Shown one piece after another: positions 36,301 to 51,300 of a stretch of 64,000 nucleotides of DNA; position 1 is the stretch's first letter; each line of letters opens with the position of its first letter. The stretch comes from Bombyx mori (Eukaryota; Arthropoda; Insecta; Lepidoptera; Bombycidae): NCBI RefSeq assembly GCF_030269925.1, contig NC_085111.1, forward strand, positions 4,890,142 to 4,954,141, given 5' to 3'. The translations under genes and the position numbers were made by a program. The notes beneath the pieces were generated by a model that was not told the origin of the DNA, ran no database searches, and was given only the letters and a program-made list of their open reading frames with translations.

Positions 36301-39300
36301 GATGTATTGTGTGATACTTGCGAGGCGGGATATAAAGACTTAGGCTTTATGACTCTCCCTTTGTACACGATTCCTTTTAAAAGAGTGCTGCTTCAAAACG
36401 AAGTCTTTAGTAAATGCCAAACCATATCTATTACGACTCTCTATGGGCATATTCGATACATTCCTACAGCGTACGTAACATAGATTCGAGATAAATATAC
36501 ATATTTTTTAAGAAAAACATTTAAATATTAATTTGTGAAAGTCATTTTAACATTTCAATCCTGACACCGATGTTTGACCAGATTAGTTGCGTATCACATT
36601 GAAATATTTTTCAATTTGTATTTTTCCTAATCGTTGCAAAAACATCCATGCTAAATACTGTATAATCCGTATGACAGAACTATATTTCTATTTTTTACGA
36701 AACAAGTGACGCCACACACTCGTGCGATGGTCGTCAAATCGATTTGGTAAGACGAGGACGAATATGGATATTTCGTTATGTTGTATCCAAACTTTTCCAA
36801 GGTAAAACGTTGAACTTTTACAAAGTAGCTTAAAATTAGCTAATCAGTTTAAATATAACATTCGAATGAGCAACACTTTGAAATGCAATGTATCCTGTAG
36901 CATATCAGTGTACATTTGCAAGGGTGTGTTTTGCAAAACTTTTAGTTGTATACAAAGGAACTATAAATTGATTTTATAGATATAACTTTATGATAATGAT
37001 ATTCTAATTAAAAATCTTCTTCGCTCAACTGCAATATATTGATCGGTAAAACGAATTAATGGGAACGCTATGTTACCAATTTTACTTTTGGCTTCTTATA
37101 CTTTAAGATTATCATCACCGGAATAAGCATTAGTGATATGTGAGCAGTTAATAAGGTCGACGGACCTTGGAGCGCAGTATTCAATATTTGTTTATAACTA
37201 ACCGAAAATGATAAGTCTGTTTGAATATGTCGTTTGCCCCTTATCAGGAAACAAACTAGTTTCCAACGAAATATATTCATACTCTTTAAAAACTTTTCAA
37301 TAGCTTGCAACCAAGCTTTTTCTATTTTGTTACTAAAATAGAGAGCGAGCGAGAGTTAAAGCAACAAACTTAAACATTCGGAACATTATTATGCGGAAGT
37401 TTTTAAATGAAATATTTTTTGTTGATTTCGGATATTAATTATATTTTATGTACCTTATCATTACAGACGCATACGTAGTTAGGATTGCAGTAGGCACAAT
37501 CACATTCGGTGCATTCGCTCCAGAAAATCTCTCCGTTGCAGCCGAGCCGACCGCCCGTCTCCACATCCACCCACGTAGACCGCTTCATTAGGATGATCGA
37601 GCTTCAGAGACACCAAAGAAACTTTTTCAAAAACACTTATTGTCCGAGAATCGAAGTCATCACCGATCACGCGTTTTGTGGGCGTCTTAATTCATAAACA
37701 CTTCACTTTTAATTTAATGTCACTGACACCTTGAACTGTGAGGTCGAGTTATATTAATGAGTTTTGATGACAATTTTAAATCTCCAAAATAGAGAGCTTC
37801 TAATAGTTTTATTGATAAAAGAAGTAAACGGTATGGTCAAATGAAAATCAAATTGGTCACTGTGCTACTAGTACCAGGCGAACATAAACCGGTAGTAGGT
37901 ACGCGAGCGGCGGCAAGACCGCCGCGCTACGGCTCATCGGGCAAACTGTTCCGCGGCTGGAGTCGCGCCCGCGGCTTGAGCTGAGCGCTCACCTCCGGTT
38001 GGGAAGTCCTCTATCAACCGCTGACAAAAAGAATTCAGACAACCACACCTCGAAAAATATATTAAATGTTTAATGCACATAAACAATTTAAAAAAAAATT
38101 CGTCGAATGAATTTTTATACGGTAAGAATACCTTATTCCGCCGGATCAAATATCTGTAATGACATGGTAAGAGATTTAAATTTGCACGTTTCAAATTATA
38201 CTCATATGAATTCACCGCGACGCGACATTAATAGAGTGGAACAATAGATGATTTATAAAGTCGAAATATTCAATATATTAAAGTAATAATAAGATATGTC
38301 CCACGCTGAAATCGGAACACTGATTCGCGACAATTGGATGATTGCGGATACAACGAAATAAATAACTCTCATTGAAGTGATAATTTTGTTGATAAACAGT
38401 AACGCAAACATGCATTCCTGATTATTGTTTCACAGAATTAAATAAGTGACATTTATATTTATTATTTATACTATCTAAACCAGACCATATCTTAATGTAG
38501 ATATGTAGATTTAATAACATCTGAAATGGGAAATTGAGTATTTAATTTTGTGCGGAACCCTGACTATTTTTCTAAACTAAAAGTAGCCTAAGTCGCTCCT
38601 TATCATAATCAGCTATTGGCCAGTGAAAGTCTTGTCAAAATCGGTCCTGACATTTCGGAGGTTAACCAGCGTGCTTAGTGCTTAGCTAAAAATCTCGCGC
38701 TTGGCACTGAGTTAACATACCGAACAAACAGACAGAGATAACAAAAAATAAAATGTAGTATTGTCAACACGTCGACTGACATGTAGATCACCGGTGCCCT
38801 ACGCGGCGCACTGAAGTAATTATGTCGATTTCTGTTACTAAGCGCCTGGATTGTGTAACTATGCCTTATTTTGTTTGTTAATGTATGTTTTAGTCTTTTA
38901 GGTCTCATATAAATAGATTATTTGTCAGCATCGTCCGGATTCACCTTTCCTAGAGTCTACTAGATATTCCGGCGCCTTAGTAAGAAGATCGAAGAGAGAA
39001 ATCGACATAATTACTTCAGTGCGCCACGTAGGGCACCGGTGACCTATATGGCGTTTTAAAAGTGTCGTATAAAGCTGCATAAAAATATGCATTTTGTAAA
39101 AAAAAAACTTTTTACATTACAAACATTCCAATTTTATTTATTTGTATGTATCTAATAGATCTTATTTAATGAGGAATCGTGAGTATTGTTTTAGGAATCA
39201 GTAACATGGTCAACGGCTCGATCGTGAGAAATTCACACGTACGATTTACACCAACAAAGAACTATTTTTATTGTTAGGTATCTACAAAAAGTTAAGAAAT

Positions 39301-42300
39301 CGAAGCATGAACATAACAATGGTATCAAAGTTTATTGGGAAAATAAATATTACAATCTACATACGTGTAAAGCAAAATGGCCATTGTATACTTTTGTCTT
39401 GAGAAAAAGTTTAGTTAATTTAATTTTTTTTATTGCTTATCAGGTTGGACGAGCTCACAACCCACTTAGTGTTAAGTGGTTACTGGAGCCCATAAACATC
39501 TACAACGTAAATGCACCACTAACCTTGAGATATAAGTTCTAAGGTCTCAGTATAGTTACAACGGCTGTCCCACCCTTCAAACCGAAGCGCATTACTGCTT
39601 CACGGGCGAAATAGGCAGGGCGGAGGTACTTACCCGTGCGGACTCACAAGAGGTCGTACCACCAGTAATTAATTGCAATCAGGAACAAAATTAATCAAAC
39701 GCACTGCTACGAAATGAAGGTCTAGGTAGTATTGACTTATTTTTATAAAGAAGTGACGTGGACCTAATGTCTATACGATTTAAAGAAACGAAATACGCAT
39801 TTTGTAATTCTTCAAAATCTATGCTGCAGTTGTAAATAGGTTAACGTACCATTCAAGTCCGCGAACAGAATATTTTTTGTTGACATCAATACATCGTTTC
39901 TCAGGCAAGTGGTGTATGTACACTTTTCCTATTGTTTTAGTCTAATAATCCTATTTATGTATTCAATTTCTTGGTTGGAAATGTGTTTTACGTACCATTC
40001 TTGAATCTTTAAAAACTATTATCAATGTAAATATATTGCTATAATACTAATGAAAAGAAAATTAACAAAAAGAAAATTAACAAATACATAAATTGATCAA
40101 CATTTTGAGAACAAGACAGGCACGAGGTGAGCCGTGATCTATCTTACCCATTTATTAAATAAATAAATTAAAGTACTTTTTTTATGTGTGTATAGATAAG
40201 ATTAATAAAAGTGCTTCGATAAGTTATATAATACAAAATACAAAATATATTTTTGATATATTTAAGCGATGTCGATTTGGGATTCCACTTAAACGGGCTA
40301 TCCTACTAAGTACGTGCCAACCGAATGCATAATTGCAGGTCAGGACAATTGACACGGCTAAACTTGGAACCAGTAAAGAAAAACCTTGAATTTGAACGTG
40401 AATTTTATTTTTATTTCATTTCGTCCAATTAACTGTAGAAAACGTATCGTAGATATTCGTGTTCTTCTTTTAGTTCGCCGTCAGTACGTGCTCCGTATAT
40501 TACTGTCGATTTTGTACCACAAAATAATTTAAATTTGTGGGTATCTGAAGAAAGTGAACTTTCCATTGATCTTGATTGTCGGAAACGAAAATGCGATATC
40601 GAAAGCACAAACGCAATTACCATCGATCATTTTAAACATGATCTAGATGTGGTAGAAACCCTTCTTAAATAGATTGTGGCAATCGTCTTCGCGTTTAAAT
40701 AGTTAGGAAATAAGCTGCTACGTTTTAATCCATATTTGGTGTAGTGCTTGCGAAGTATTGCGCAGTACGAAGAGAGGAATTCGTACTGATTAGAGGCAAA
40801 CTATATCTAAACAAAACGGGTATAGAAAATGAGCATAAATTTCGATTTATGAACAATCCGATTGTAGAAAGGGGAGATAAGGCGGCGAGTTCGGTCGTAC
40901 GGAAATAGGTTCTACTCTCGTTGCAAAAAGGTTCCCAATATCTTAGAACTATTATAATTCATGTTTTTAAATTTGAAATGACGTTTTCAAATAAACGGCA
41001 ATTAAGTTAGCGTACAAATGAATGGCGGAATTATAAAATTAATAAAATTTTATTTTGTGATTCTGACACATTGTGAGTTTCTCCTACATGTTCGGTGAAT
41101 CTGGTATAACCCGTCAAGATTACCAGCATAGGTAGGTAAAAAACTGAAACATTGAAATTAATTAAATGTAATTTTAAAACCGTTTGAAGTCGCCGTGGCC
41201 AAAAGGATAAGACGTCCGGTGCATTCGTATCGAGTTATGCATCGGTGTTCGAATCCCGCTGGCGGGTACCAATTTTTCTAATGAAATACGTACTCAACAA
41301 ATGTTCACGATTGACTTCCACGGTGAAGGAATAACATCGTGCAATAAAAATCAAACCCGCAAAATTATAATTTGCGTAATTACTGGTGGTAGGACCTCTT
41401 GTGAGTCCGCACCGGTAGGTACCACCGCCTCGCCTATTTCTGCTGTGAAGCAGTAATGCGTTTCGGTTTGAAGGGTGGGGCAGCCGCTGTGACTATACTG
41501 AGACCTTAGAACTATATCTCAAGGTGTGTGGCGCATTTACGTTGTAGTTGTCTATGGGCTCCAGTAACCACTTAACACCAGGTGGGCTGTGAGCTCGTCC
41601 ACACATCTAAGCAATAAAAAAACAAACAAAAAAACTAGTACAATAAAATTATTTTCAGCAAAATTCAAACGCACATTAATAACATTTCTGTTAGTGTATC
41701 TGTTTTTGTTTGTCGGGCCTGATTTCTTAATCAGCTGAACACATTATGACGGTCCTTTCATTGGAATGTAAATAATTTTCGGAGTTATAGTTACAGCTAC
41801 TTTTATATCGGAAACATTAAGGATAAAAATAAAACGCAAAAACTGAGTTTTTTTTAACATGCCTTTGTAAACAAACCAGCATATGGCCCAGTCTACCTAG
41901 GTGTGTAGTCGCCACAGAAATAATTTCTGTGGTAGTCGCCATAGCTAATAAACGTTAGCAGTTCCGCTAGTAATGACAAGTCCACTTCCACTAGTGGTTC
42001 GCCTTCTGGTCGTTTGCATTTTTTTCTAACTTTAATTTATCACTTAATGCTTGAAAGCCAGTCACACCGCGGGATACCTTTTATTTGTATCTAAAGGCGG
42101 TGAGTGAATGAACTTGTCGCAAGTAAATACGCTTAAAAGACGAAGTTATTTTTGTAACGCGCCACCTTCAGTTCCAGCTTTGCGTGCAATTCATTTCATA
42201 CAAATGCAAACAAAACTCGATAAAGTAAAAACAATAACACAATAATAAAATATTCAAGATGAATTCGGTCACGTTCTTGTCATGGATAATTATTAAACAT

Positions 42301-45300
42301 TAATTGAAAACATTAAATATTGTAGGTTAGTGGCACTCAAGCGCAGACGTGGCTGGATGATACAGCATTCAGACGCGATGATAAAGCATATTTTACAATT
42401 TGATTTAGAAACTGATAGTCATCCTGTGGTAGTCCGTTCGCCATTGAACTTCAATATAGTTACACACAGTCACAAAATGCGGAGTCGTAAGGCGACTGAC
42501 ACGTGCAGACAACTCATACGTTTAAATGGTTCAATTAGAAATCTTTCATTTATCTAGGCATTGTAATTTCTCTTCGTAGCTGATGAAGTTCGTAAACCGA
42601 TCACATAACAACGTCTACGATAATTGTTTTGTAATGTGTTCGAAAAAAAAAATTACACTTAATTATTGTTATTATACGACTAAATTAAGATATGAACAGA
42701 ACTATTGATGATTTATTTTGCCGACATTAAATTCTGTTTTTAGTTTATTTGCATAATTAATCAATTCATATAATTTGCCTACATTTTTTTACCCATAAAT
42801 TTTCTCGAACGTTCGTAACGTAACTGATCAATATGTTTGCGTTTCATAACACACCCGTTTCCATTTAATTAATATAGCCCTGCTCTTTTTTCTCAAGAAA
42901 TTAAAATCTAGCACTAATTGGATTTTTATAACTGAGAGAGCGTTCGTTATTTCTAACAATAAATCAAATCTTCAAGCGATTTAGGAAACATCATTTCTAT
43001 AGTCACTATTAGAAGGTCGCAAATAGAAAGTTGCAAATATTCGAAGTGGAATGCATTACTGCGAAAACGTATTGGGTTATCGAAAGCTAATCTCGGAACG
43101 GTATTGTTCTGGTTAATTGTGACGTGGGCGGCAGGAAACAGGGCGATGATTGAAGATTATTATCTCAGACAGTTGACTTTTGCAAATGAGTATTTTAAAA
43201 TAATTATACAAGCGTAATACAATTCAAACTTTAACCTAATGTCTCGAGCAAAATTCACGTTGTGTTATCGATGGGTTCTAGCCTCTCAACACCAGGGGAG
43301 TAATAAGTTCGTTCACACACTCAAGCACTAACAAAAAACACATATTCAATAGTCCAATAGTAATTATAATCAACGTTTAAAAATAACAAAAATCACAAAC
43401 GAGACAATAACAAGTACATCCAGTCACTATAATACTATTCCCTAAAGAAACTGAGTCCGACCGGATATCAATCCGGTATCATCCGGGGACCCAAATTCGG
43501 GTCCAGAGGATCAAAAACTAATCAAATAATGATGTTTTATAAATTCAACCAATTTTTAATAAACTACTGGACGAACAACCAAAAAATTATCGGAACGATC
43601 CAATTGTGGTGCGTTACTTTTGAACAAATAACGTTATCACATTGACAATCCTAGTTCTGTGAATCTTATAATATAGCCAGCCCCTTGAGGTTACTAGAAC
43701 GGGTAGGAAAAAAAATACAATTATTTTAATTTAAAACGTCGTTTATAAAGGCAACCTTTGTAAATGGCCAGGGCCGCCGATCGCTTTATATGGCGAGCAG
43801 TGGGTGAACGGCATTTGGGTTACACGTATTCGTTAGACATTTCTCATATGGCATCAAACCATTTCGTCTCACATAAATGGCAATAACGAGATTGTTGAGT
43901 GTAATGAACCATCGGCAATATTAAATTCTTGATGATGAACTAGCTTCTAAACAGGGCCGGTACGTCTTTTATTGATTTTGACAGGTTAACGTGCCTCAGT
44001 TTCAAATTACCAACGCGTTCCGGATGTTTGATCACGCAAATATGCAAGCAAAAAATCATTATGGCCTCCAAAGGGAGTTCAATGAAGCAGTGAAGAGGCC
44101 CATATTGCAATAGTCAGATAAGTCAATAACGCTTCAACATGTCAAGGTTGATATGAATCCATAGATGATTCTGGTAACCAGTAACACTAGGTGTGCTCTT
44201 CAGAAGTAGTCGCCTTCCCGACACCAATGTTAGTATCTCGGCTGTAATTGGGCGTTGTAACTCTGTTCCCGCCATCAAAATATTTGGCCAGCCTATAAGA
44301 CGTGGGCTTCGAAGCGAACTAATCCATAGAAACAAACTATCCAATGAGTTTCTCGCCGGACATTCGGAGTGGGTCGCTGATCTGGTGGTAGATTCTGGGA
44401 AGTTCTGCTCTTGCTAGGGCCAGTATTTAGCTCATACTCTCAGGTTGAGCGCCGCACGATCACCTACCAGTCATAGTGTAGCTGGAATGGCCTCTTAGAC
44501 TAAAAGCGAATAGGTAGGAAAAAAAGAAGGAAATCAGTAGTCTGTGTTCCCATCTAGTACATAAAGCAACAGCAAAAGAGCAGTGAGAGCATTGCATATC
44601 TTTAAACGAGCAATTCTTGTATATAAATATAATATATATAATCTGAATCTCGGAAACGGCTCCAACGATTTTCATAAAATTTAGTATACAGGGGTTTTCG
44701 GGGGCGATAAATCGATCTAGCTACGATTTATTTTCAGAAAATGTTGTTTTACCCGTGTTTTCAATAATCACCTTATCGATAATTTTGATTTTTTCTTTTA
44801 ATAACCAGTTCATATTTTATTATTATTCTGTCGGTAAGATAGAAAAATACTATTCATATTTCATCATTTTATCAATATGTAATTCGTATTTAAATATAAT
44901 TTATAAAAAACACAATTTAAAAAAAAAAGGGATATTATACCAAGCTCGGTCATTATCTAGTGTATATAATATGAACATTAATGTGTACACATTTAAACGA
45001 TGACAAAAAACAATACGCTTGCTAGCAACTCTAAGCACATCATGTAATACAATGCAAGCTGTTTTTGAAATACGATCTTAAAGATATACCTTATACAGAC
45101 CAATTTAAATCTATAAACAACACCGTGACCTTAACTTACATATTTACGCTACAATTTAATCTCATTCAATGAAGCATACCTACAATTTAGTTTATATACT
45201 TTGTGTTAGATGGCTGTGTAGTTTCCCACGGCTCATGCGGGCGCGTGAAAAAAAAACTTAAGTAAACGGAACAAAAATCTCCCGGTTGAATGACAAAGGA

Positions 45301-48300
45301 ACGGATAAAGAACAAAGACAACAGGTGCGTCGTGTCTGAGAACAATACGTTAACTTGAACGCGAAAAATACATCAGAAAATCGTGTATAAAAGAACCAAA
45401 TCGAAAGTGCATAGATTCTCAGAGAGCGCGTCGTCCAAAAGTCGTTTGAAGGCTATTATACTATATTTTGAAATAATTCAAATTTAGCGTTATGCCAAAG
45501 TAATTATTCCACGCGGACCAAGTCGCGGGCAAAAGCTAGTAAGCTATGTGTAAGTAGTATCCAAAAATTTTAAAGTTATAACTTCGCGTTGTGTCCGTGA
45601 CCACGAGAACTGTAAAGTATCCAACACGACAGAAATAATATTATGACAATAAAAAAAGCGAGTTTAAGCCGTGAAAGTAGTTTTAATTACGCTTACGAGT
45701 CGTGAAAACCGAAGAAAATACTAACATAAAACTTTAACATAAAACTACACAACCTTTCAAGTTTCTAAAAACACAGGGAATACAAATTACAGAGATACAT
45801 CATCATTAGAATAAATTAAGCTTTACACGTTTTGTGATTATGTAATACACAAAGCGTACATATGATTTTTAAATCCTGTCAAGTTGCGTGCTATTAATAA
45901 ACAATACACAAGAATATTACTCAAATAATTTGGGTCTTTCAAACAAACGACCAAGGTTAGAACATCATTAGCTAAGGAAACACCTAAAATTAAAAGTAAT
46001 TAATCTTACACTGCCGGTCATTTACGTCTACAACTAGTTAATTTAGTATAAAACTAATGTATACACTCGGCATCGCTCGTTTTATTCTAATTTGTTTTTA
46101 AGATGAGATAAATTTTATCGGCATATGTTTGTACACATCTTTATACAAGTAAAAATGTGAGTACCTTATATTTTTTTATTGCTTAGATGCGTGGACGAGC
46201 TCACAGCCCACCTGGTGTTAAGTGGTTACTGGAGCCCATAGACATCCAATGCGCCACCCACCTTGAGATATAAGTTCTAAGGTCTCAAGTATAGTCAAGT
46301 TACAACGGCTGCCCCGCCCTTCAAACCGAAACGCATTACTGCTTCACGGCAGAAATAGGCAAGGTGGTGGTACCCAACCGCGCGGATTCACAAGAGGTCC
46401 TACCGCCAGTAATTACGCAATTTATAATTTTGCGGGTTTCATTTTTATTACACGATGTTATTCCTTCACCGTGGAAATCAATTCGTTTTTCATTTTTTCA
46501 GTTTTGAAGTAGCTTATGGCTTAAAACCATTATCAACAGACCATTGAGATATTGTCATTTTTAATAGATTCAAGATTAGAATATGGTTAGCAACTAGAGT
46601 TTGCTCACCTTGCGAATGGAATGCTAGCATTTATAAAGTAAGGCCACCACAGGCTTTTGCACAAAGCTTTTGTTGTTCTCGAGACAAATACGAATAAATC
46701 TCCGTAAATCAGGTTTTATTGAAGTAAAAGTGTTGACGGCATGTTATGTCACGTGGGAACGTTATAGAATATAGATTTTAATCTACCCGAACAAAGCAAC
46801 GTTGTTAGGTGTTTCTCAAAATAAATCACTTGAAAACTCTCATCTAATTGGGAGCTTTGATTTACAATAACTATCAAAGATTAGACGTTTTTTATGGTTT
46901 GTTTATTGCATGAATGATATATCGTAACCCGCATGTAATTGGCTATTAGTGTTTTCTTCATTTTTGGACATATTTAAAACAAATTCTTCGATTTAATCTC
47001 GCCTATTTCCGACGATTGAATAATAAAATGAAAAATAGTAAACGTGAGATCAAATGAGTATGCAATTTCGAAAAAGACACATGTCGCATATTTTGTCAAA
47101 TACGTTTTTTCATATGTAGTTTTGAGGCTTACCTACACCCATTTTATAATAATTCCAGTAATTTTCAATTACTAATTAACACTAAAATATATCTCAAAAG
47201 GTAATATTTTAAATTTTACACTGCTTTAGAAAATAATCAGTTTTTTTTCATTTCCTGAATATTTTCAGAGATGTGGCCTTTTCGAAATTGCATATTCATA
47301 TGCTATAGTAGTTTTAATTACCTGTAGCTTCTGCGTATTGTCTGCTCTGCTGCACTTATTGCTCAAATCAAACAGTGTCGGGTTTCATTAGTCAGAATTT
47401 GTCGGATATTAGTAACCAAATAACATGCATAACAGAGATAGCTACAAATCATACTTTAGATTAGTTTACGACTGATTTACTTCACTGCCCACGTTTAAAT
47501 TAGCATTTGAAATAATCTCTTATCGATTACATTCATTGAATCCTGTCACAAAGTCGCCTTGGAGCATTCCTTTGAGCGGGAAGTGAACATTTGGAGAGGT
47601 ATGACGTAATAATGGTTATTGTGCATCTACTAATGAAAGGCAATAGAACAGAAACACTACATAAATTCGCCTCTTTATAAATTAAGGTTTCAGTAAATTA
47701 TTTGGACGCATTTTTAAAAATATCTATTTTATGTCACCTTAAACGCAAAACTGAACAAAAATATCTCCATTTATATTGCGTATAATTTCGTCAAGGACAA
47801 TTTCTTTGGGGAAATAAATAAATTTGAAAACGTTACGAAAGTAGATTTCTATAATATAATGCAAAGGCCTAACTTATTTTTCAATATTCTCCTTCTTATA
47901 TTATTCAATATCTTCCTTCACAGTAAAGTATATAAAGTATTAAGTACAGTAGTAGCAGTAGTAGTTTTATTTTTCTAATAGAAAGGCAAAGGTATCATAC
48001 CATACAGCCTAATCTTTTATATCCATATATTTTTTATTTTATGAAATATGATACTATGAAATGAAGTTGATTAATTTATGAAACATGGCATGAAATGTAA
48101 TGAGATGAGATGATATAATATGGGATATTTTTATGGAAAATGATAATATGAAGTGAAATGAAATGAAGATGATTAATTTGAGACATCAATCAACTAGGAT
48201 GAAATTTAATGAAATGAGATGAGATGATATGGAATGAAATATAATCTCAGTAAAATGGTGGTCATTTACTGAGATTTTTTCAGTGGACTTTTTGGAGGAT

Positions 48301-51300
48301 CCCGAGAAGTTACGTCCAGCGGCTTTGTTTCATTTTCCCACATTTGTGCACTGTCACAGATATTAAACAGCAGTTAATAAACCACCGTTATTACACATTT
48401 AAACCTGAAGAAACACTAAATAGACAAAATAAAACAAATCACACAACTTCACTCCTCGTGTTCCCGCCAAAAAGTCTTCTATTAACTACAAATGACGTGA
48501 TTTTTTTTTCTCCCTAAAAAAAAAACAGCTAAGGGAACTAAATCAAATAGACGATGTTTGTGTGTGAGAAGTTGTTTTGTGCAACAGAATTTCATCTTAA
48601 TCATTAAATATGTATGTATAATGATTTTCTATTTATTACTTTTATTCTATTATTACTTTTATTTATTACTAGCGACTTGCCTTCGCTTCGCTTCGGAAAC
48701 TGTAATTTATTATTGATTTCTCCACTATTTAATGGATGTTATCTATACATATAAACCTTCCTCTTCAATCACTCTATCTATTAAAAAAAACCGCATCACA
48801 ATCCGTTGCGTAGTTTTAAAGATTCAAACATACATAGTAGGGACAGATATAATGACAGAGAAAGCGACTTTGTTTTATACTATGTAGTGATTTATAGATT
48901 GGACAGGAGCTATAAAATAGCAATTCAGAATTCGATCTGATACTTCAAGATAAGGCGCGTCATTCTCGTTATGGTGTTTATCATTTGTCAGATTTTTTTA
49001 TATCAAATACGTTTGAAAACGTCGTAGTGTAAACTATGTTATGTAATTTTACTTAAGTGATTGCCGTATAATATTTCGGAGTAGAAACACTTAAACCTCG
49101 CCCTGCCATTTGACACCGTCCATAAGGCTTCCTGACACGTCAACAGACCATAATCCAATCATGTTTTCACGGATATTGCGCCAGAGCCCCATACTGGTCA
49201 CATGGTGCAGTTATGTTTTCAAAATCACTTTCACTGTCCAATACCATAACATTATGTGTATCGGAAAGTGTCAGACCACGGAAGTACATTGTTTTGACGC
49301 CTTTTTTAATTTAGTTTACTTACAAGTGACACTGCTCTGAAGATACGGTGTTAAACATTCACCTTATGCATATTACCTAATTACCTATACGAAAATAATA
49401 AATTGAAACTGTCCTGTTATTAAAAAACATGATATAGCTTAGAAATTATTACACATTGTTTTGTTTTTTGTATTGGTAAACATTATAGAAAGAGACTCGG
49501 TATAAGCATTAGTGAATTACACCCTGTACTAGAGGTCCCGCAGTAGTCGAAATTCGACTATAATTAATTGGAATTGTAAGTTTGTACACTATTATGATTG
49601 TATTTTATACTTCTATAATCACAAATTTCACCAAGACTACACTATAAAAAATATTAACAAAGACAAACAATATTTAATCTATTCTCAATTTGACAACAGA
49701 CGTCAAGAACAAAAGTTTGACAATAAATAGTATGCATGCGTGTGTGCGTCAAATACATGGTATGTAGTGTGTGTAGTGTTTTATTTATTGATTTAATGTA
49801 TCTTTTATGCATTATTTTAAAAAAATATTAGCACTGTGCACTACTTCTCTATATTCTCTATAAGTGTGGAAAATTTCATACTCCTCCGTCCGCGCAATTT
49901 TCGTAAAAAGGGATACAAAGTTTTTACTTTACGTATGAATTACACATATAGCCGTAGAGGAAATTATTGACAAATATTTTCACCTGGGCGTAGAGTTCCA
50001 AATCAGCGAATAATATGTTAGTCAGACGATGTTAATATTTAGAATTAAAAAAACATTGAAAAATTGATCCTATCATACTACTAGGGTTTTTTTTATTTAA
50101 TTACTTAAGATATTTCGGCGATTGAAAGAATAAAGCTCTGCGGGTCCTGCTAGTTTAATGTACCAATATTTTGCATTAGCAATCGGCTTTAAGCATGTTC
50201 GAAATAGACTAAAAATATGGCTGCGTTGTAAGTCTAAAACTTGCATGCTGTAGTGGCCGATGCCTTTTATTCCAATGCAATTGGGACTGATATCGTATTT
50301 CAACAGCCGCCTTCGCATTCACTTAGAGGTTTTTATATACTTCGGTAAAATTAACTTTTTTTTCCCTACCTATGCTGATGGCCTGTAGAGGCTATTTCAG
50401 CTTCTCCTTGACGTGTAGGTGAGCTCACGGGGCTCAAGCCGGTAGTGTTGCTAGCACTGGCCCTAGCAAGAGCAGTGCTTCGCAGAATCTACCACTGGAT
50501 CGGAAACTCGACCCATTGAGAAAACCTGGCGAGAAACTCAGTGGGCTGTGTCTGTGGGTTAATTTGCTCGTCGAGCCCTTCGTTGCAAGCGACGGGTTCG
50601 GCGAGAATGGTGACCGATGCTTGAGGTACCTAAAAGCACCGTTAATGGATCAGGAGGATCCGTAATAACGTGTTTAGGCCGACGTCGACTGTTTACCATT
50701 CGGTCCACCGGATCGGGTATGACCAAAATTAACATGGCTCCAAGAGCATGTCTCTCAATGTATGCCCTAAATTAGTCCAGTTATTTTTGCATACTGCGAG
50801 TCAAATAAATAAATTATACAACGAAGGTTGTTACAAGGTTAATTTTTTTGCATTAATAACTAAAAACATTAACGGATTTGCATCTAATTATGAATTCATA
50901 TTATTATTTTTATGGATGTATAGATTTTTGGATGTAATGAATTGATTATTTACGATGTATGTTTGGAACGATAGCTGCCCCATGTGCACGACGAATGACC
51001 TATGGTTGCGTGCGCGCACTTTCTAGAATGTTACAGCGGTACCATTTCTACGAAACTGGTATAATTGAAATTTCTGTCTATAACATTGATGTATTAAAAA
51101 ACTATAACCTATATGAGTCTGTACTTTTGTAAAATTATAACAGAAATGTTAGAGATTAGAGTACAGAAAAGTACCTACTATTAATACTAACGGTCTTTGC
51201 AGTCTTAATGGCTCAAGAGTCAAGACGCTCATTGTATTCATGTCGAGAAATGAACCTAGAATGATATTTGAATCATACACCCAATAACCAATTTTGTTTT

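Larger units (their letters stand above)
34631..38767. other. Giant-intron DNA
   Basis: Contains an old LINE tail (35961), the orphan Cys-rich exon candidate (37454) and a GC-rich segment at 37890-38000 with a perfect short hairpin GCGGCGG...CCGCCGC. No other supportable gene. Confidence 0.5.
39671..44299. other. Giant-intron DNA
   Basis: Holds the full-length Bm1 at 41189 and small fragments of repeats. Between them the sequence is AT-rich with no supportable gene. CCGGATATCAATCCGGTATC near 43460 forms a small inverted repeat. Confidence 0.5.

Noticed and set aside
42330..42557. 75-codon plus-strand frame starting in LKRRRGW
   Set aside because: No motif and no splice support; within expected chance length.
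48040..48240. GAAATGATATGA-like quasi-repeats, considered as a CRISPR-like or satellite array
   Set aside because: Spacing and units are irregular; low-complexity AT/GA sequence in a eukaryotic intron.
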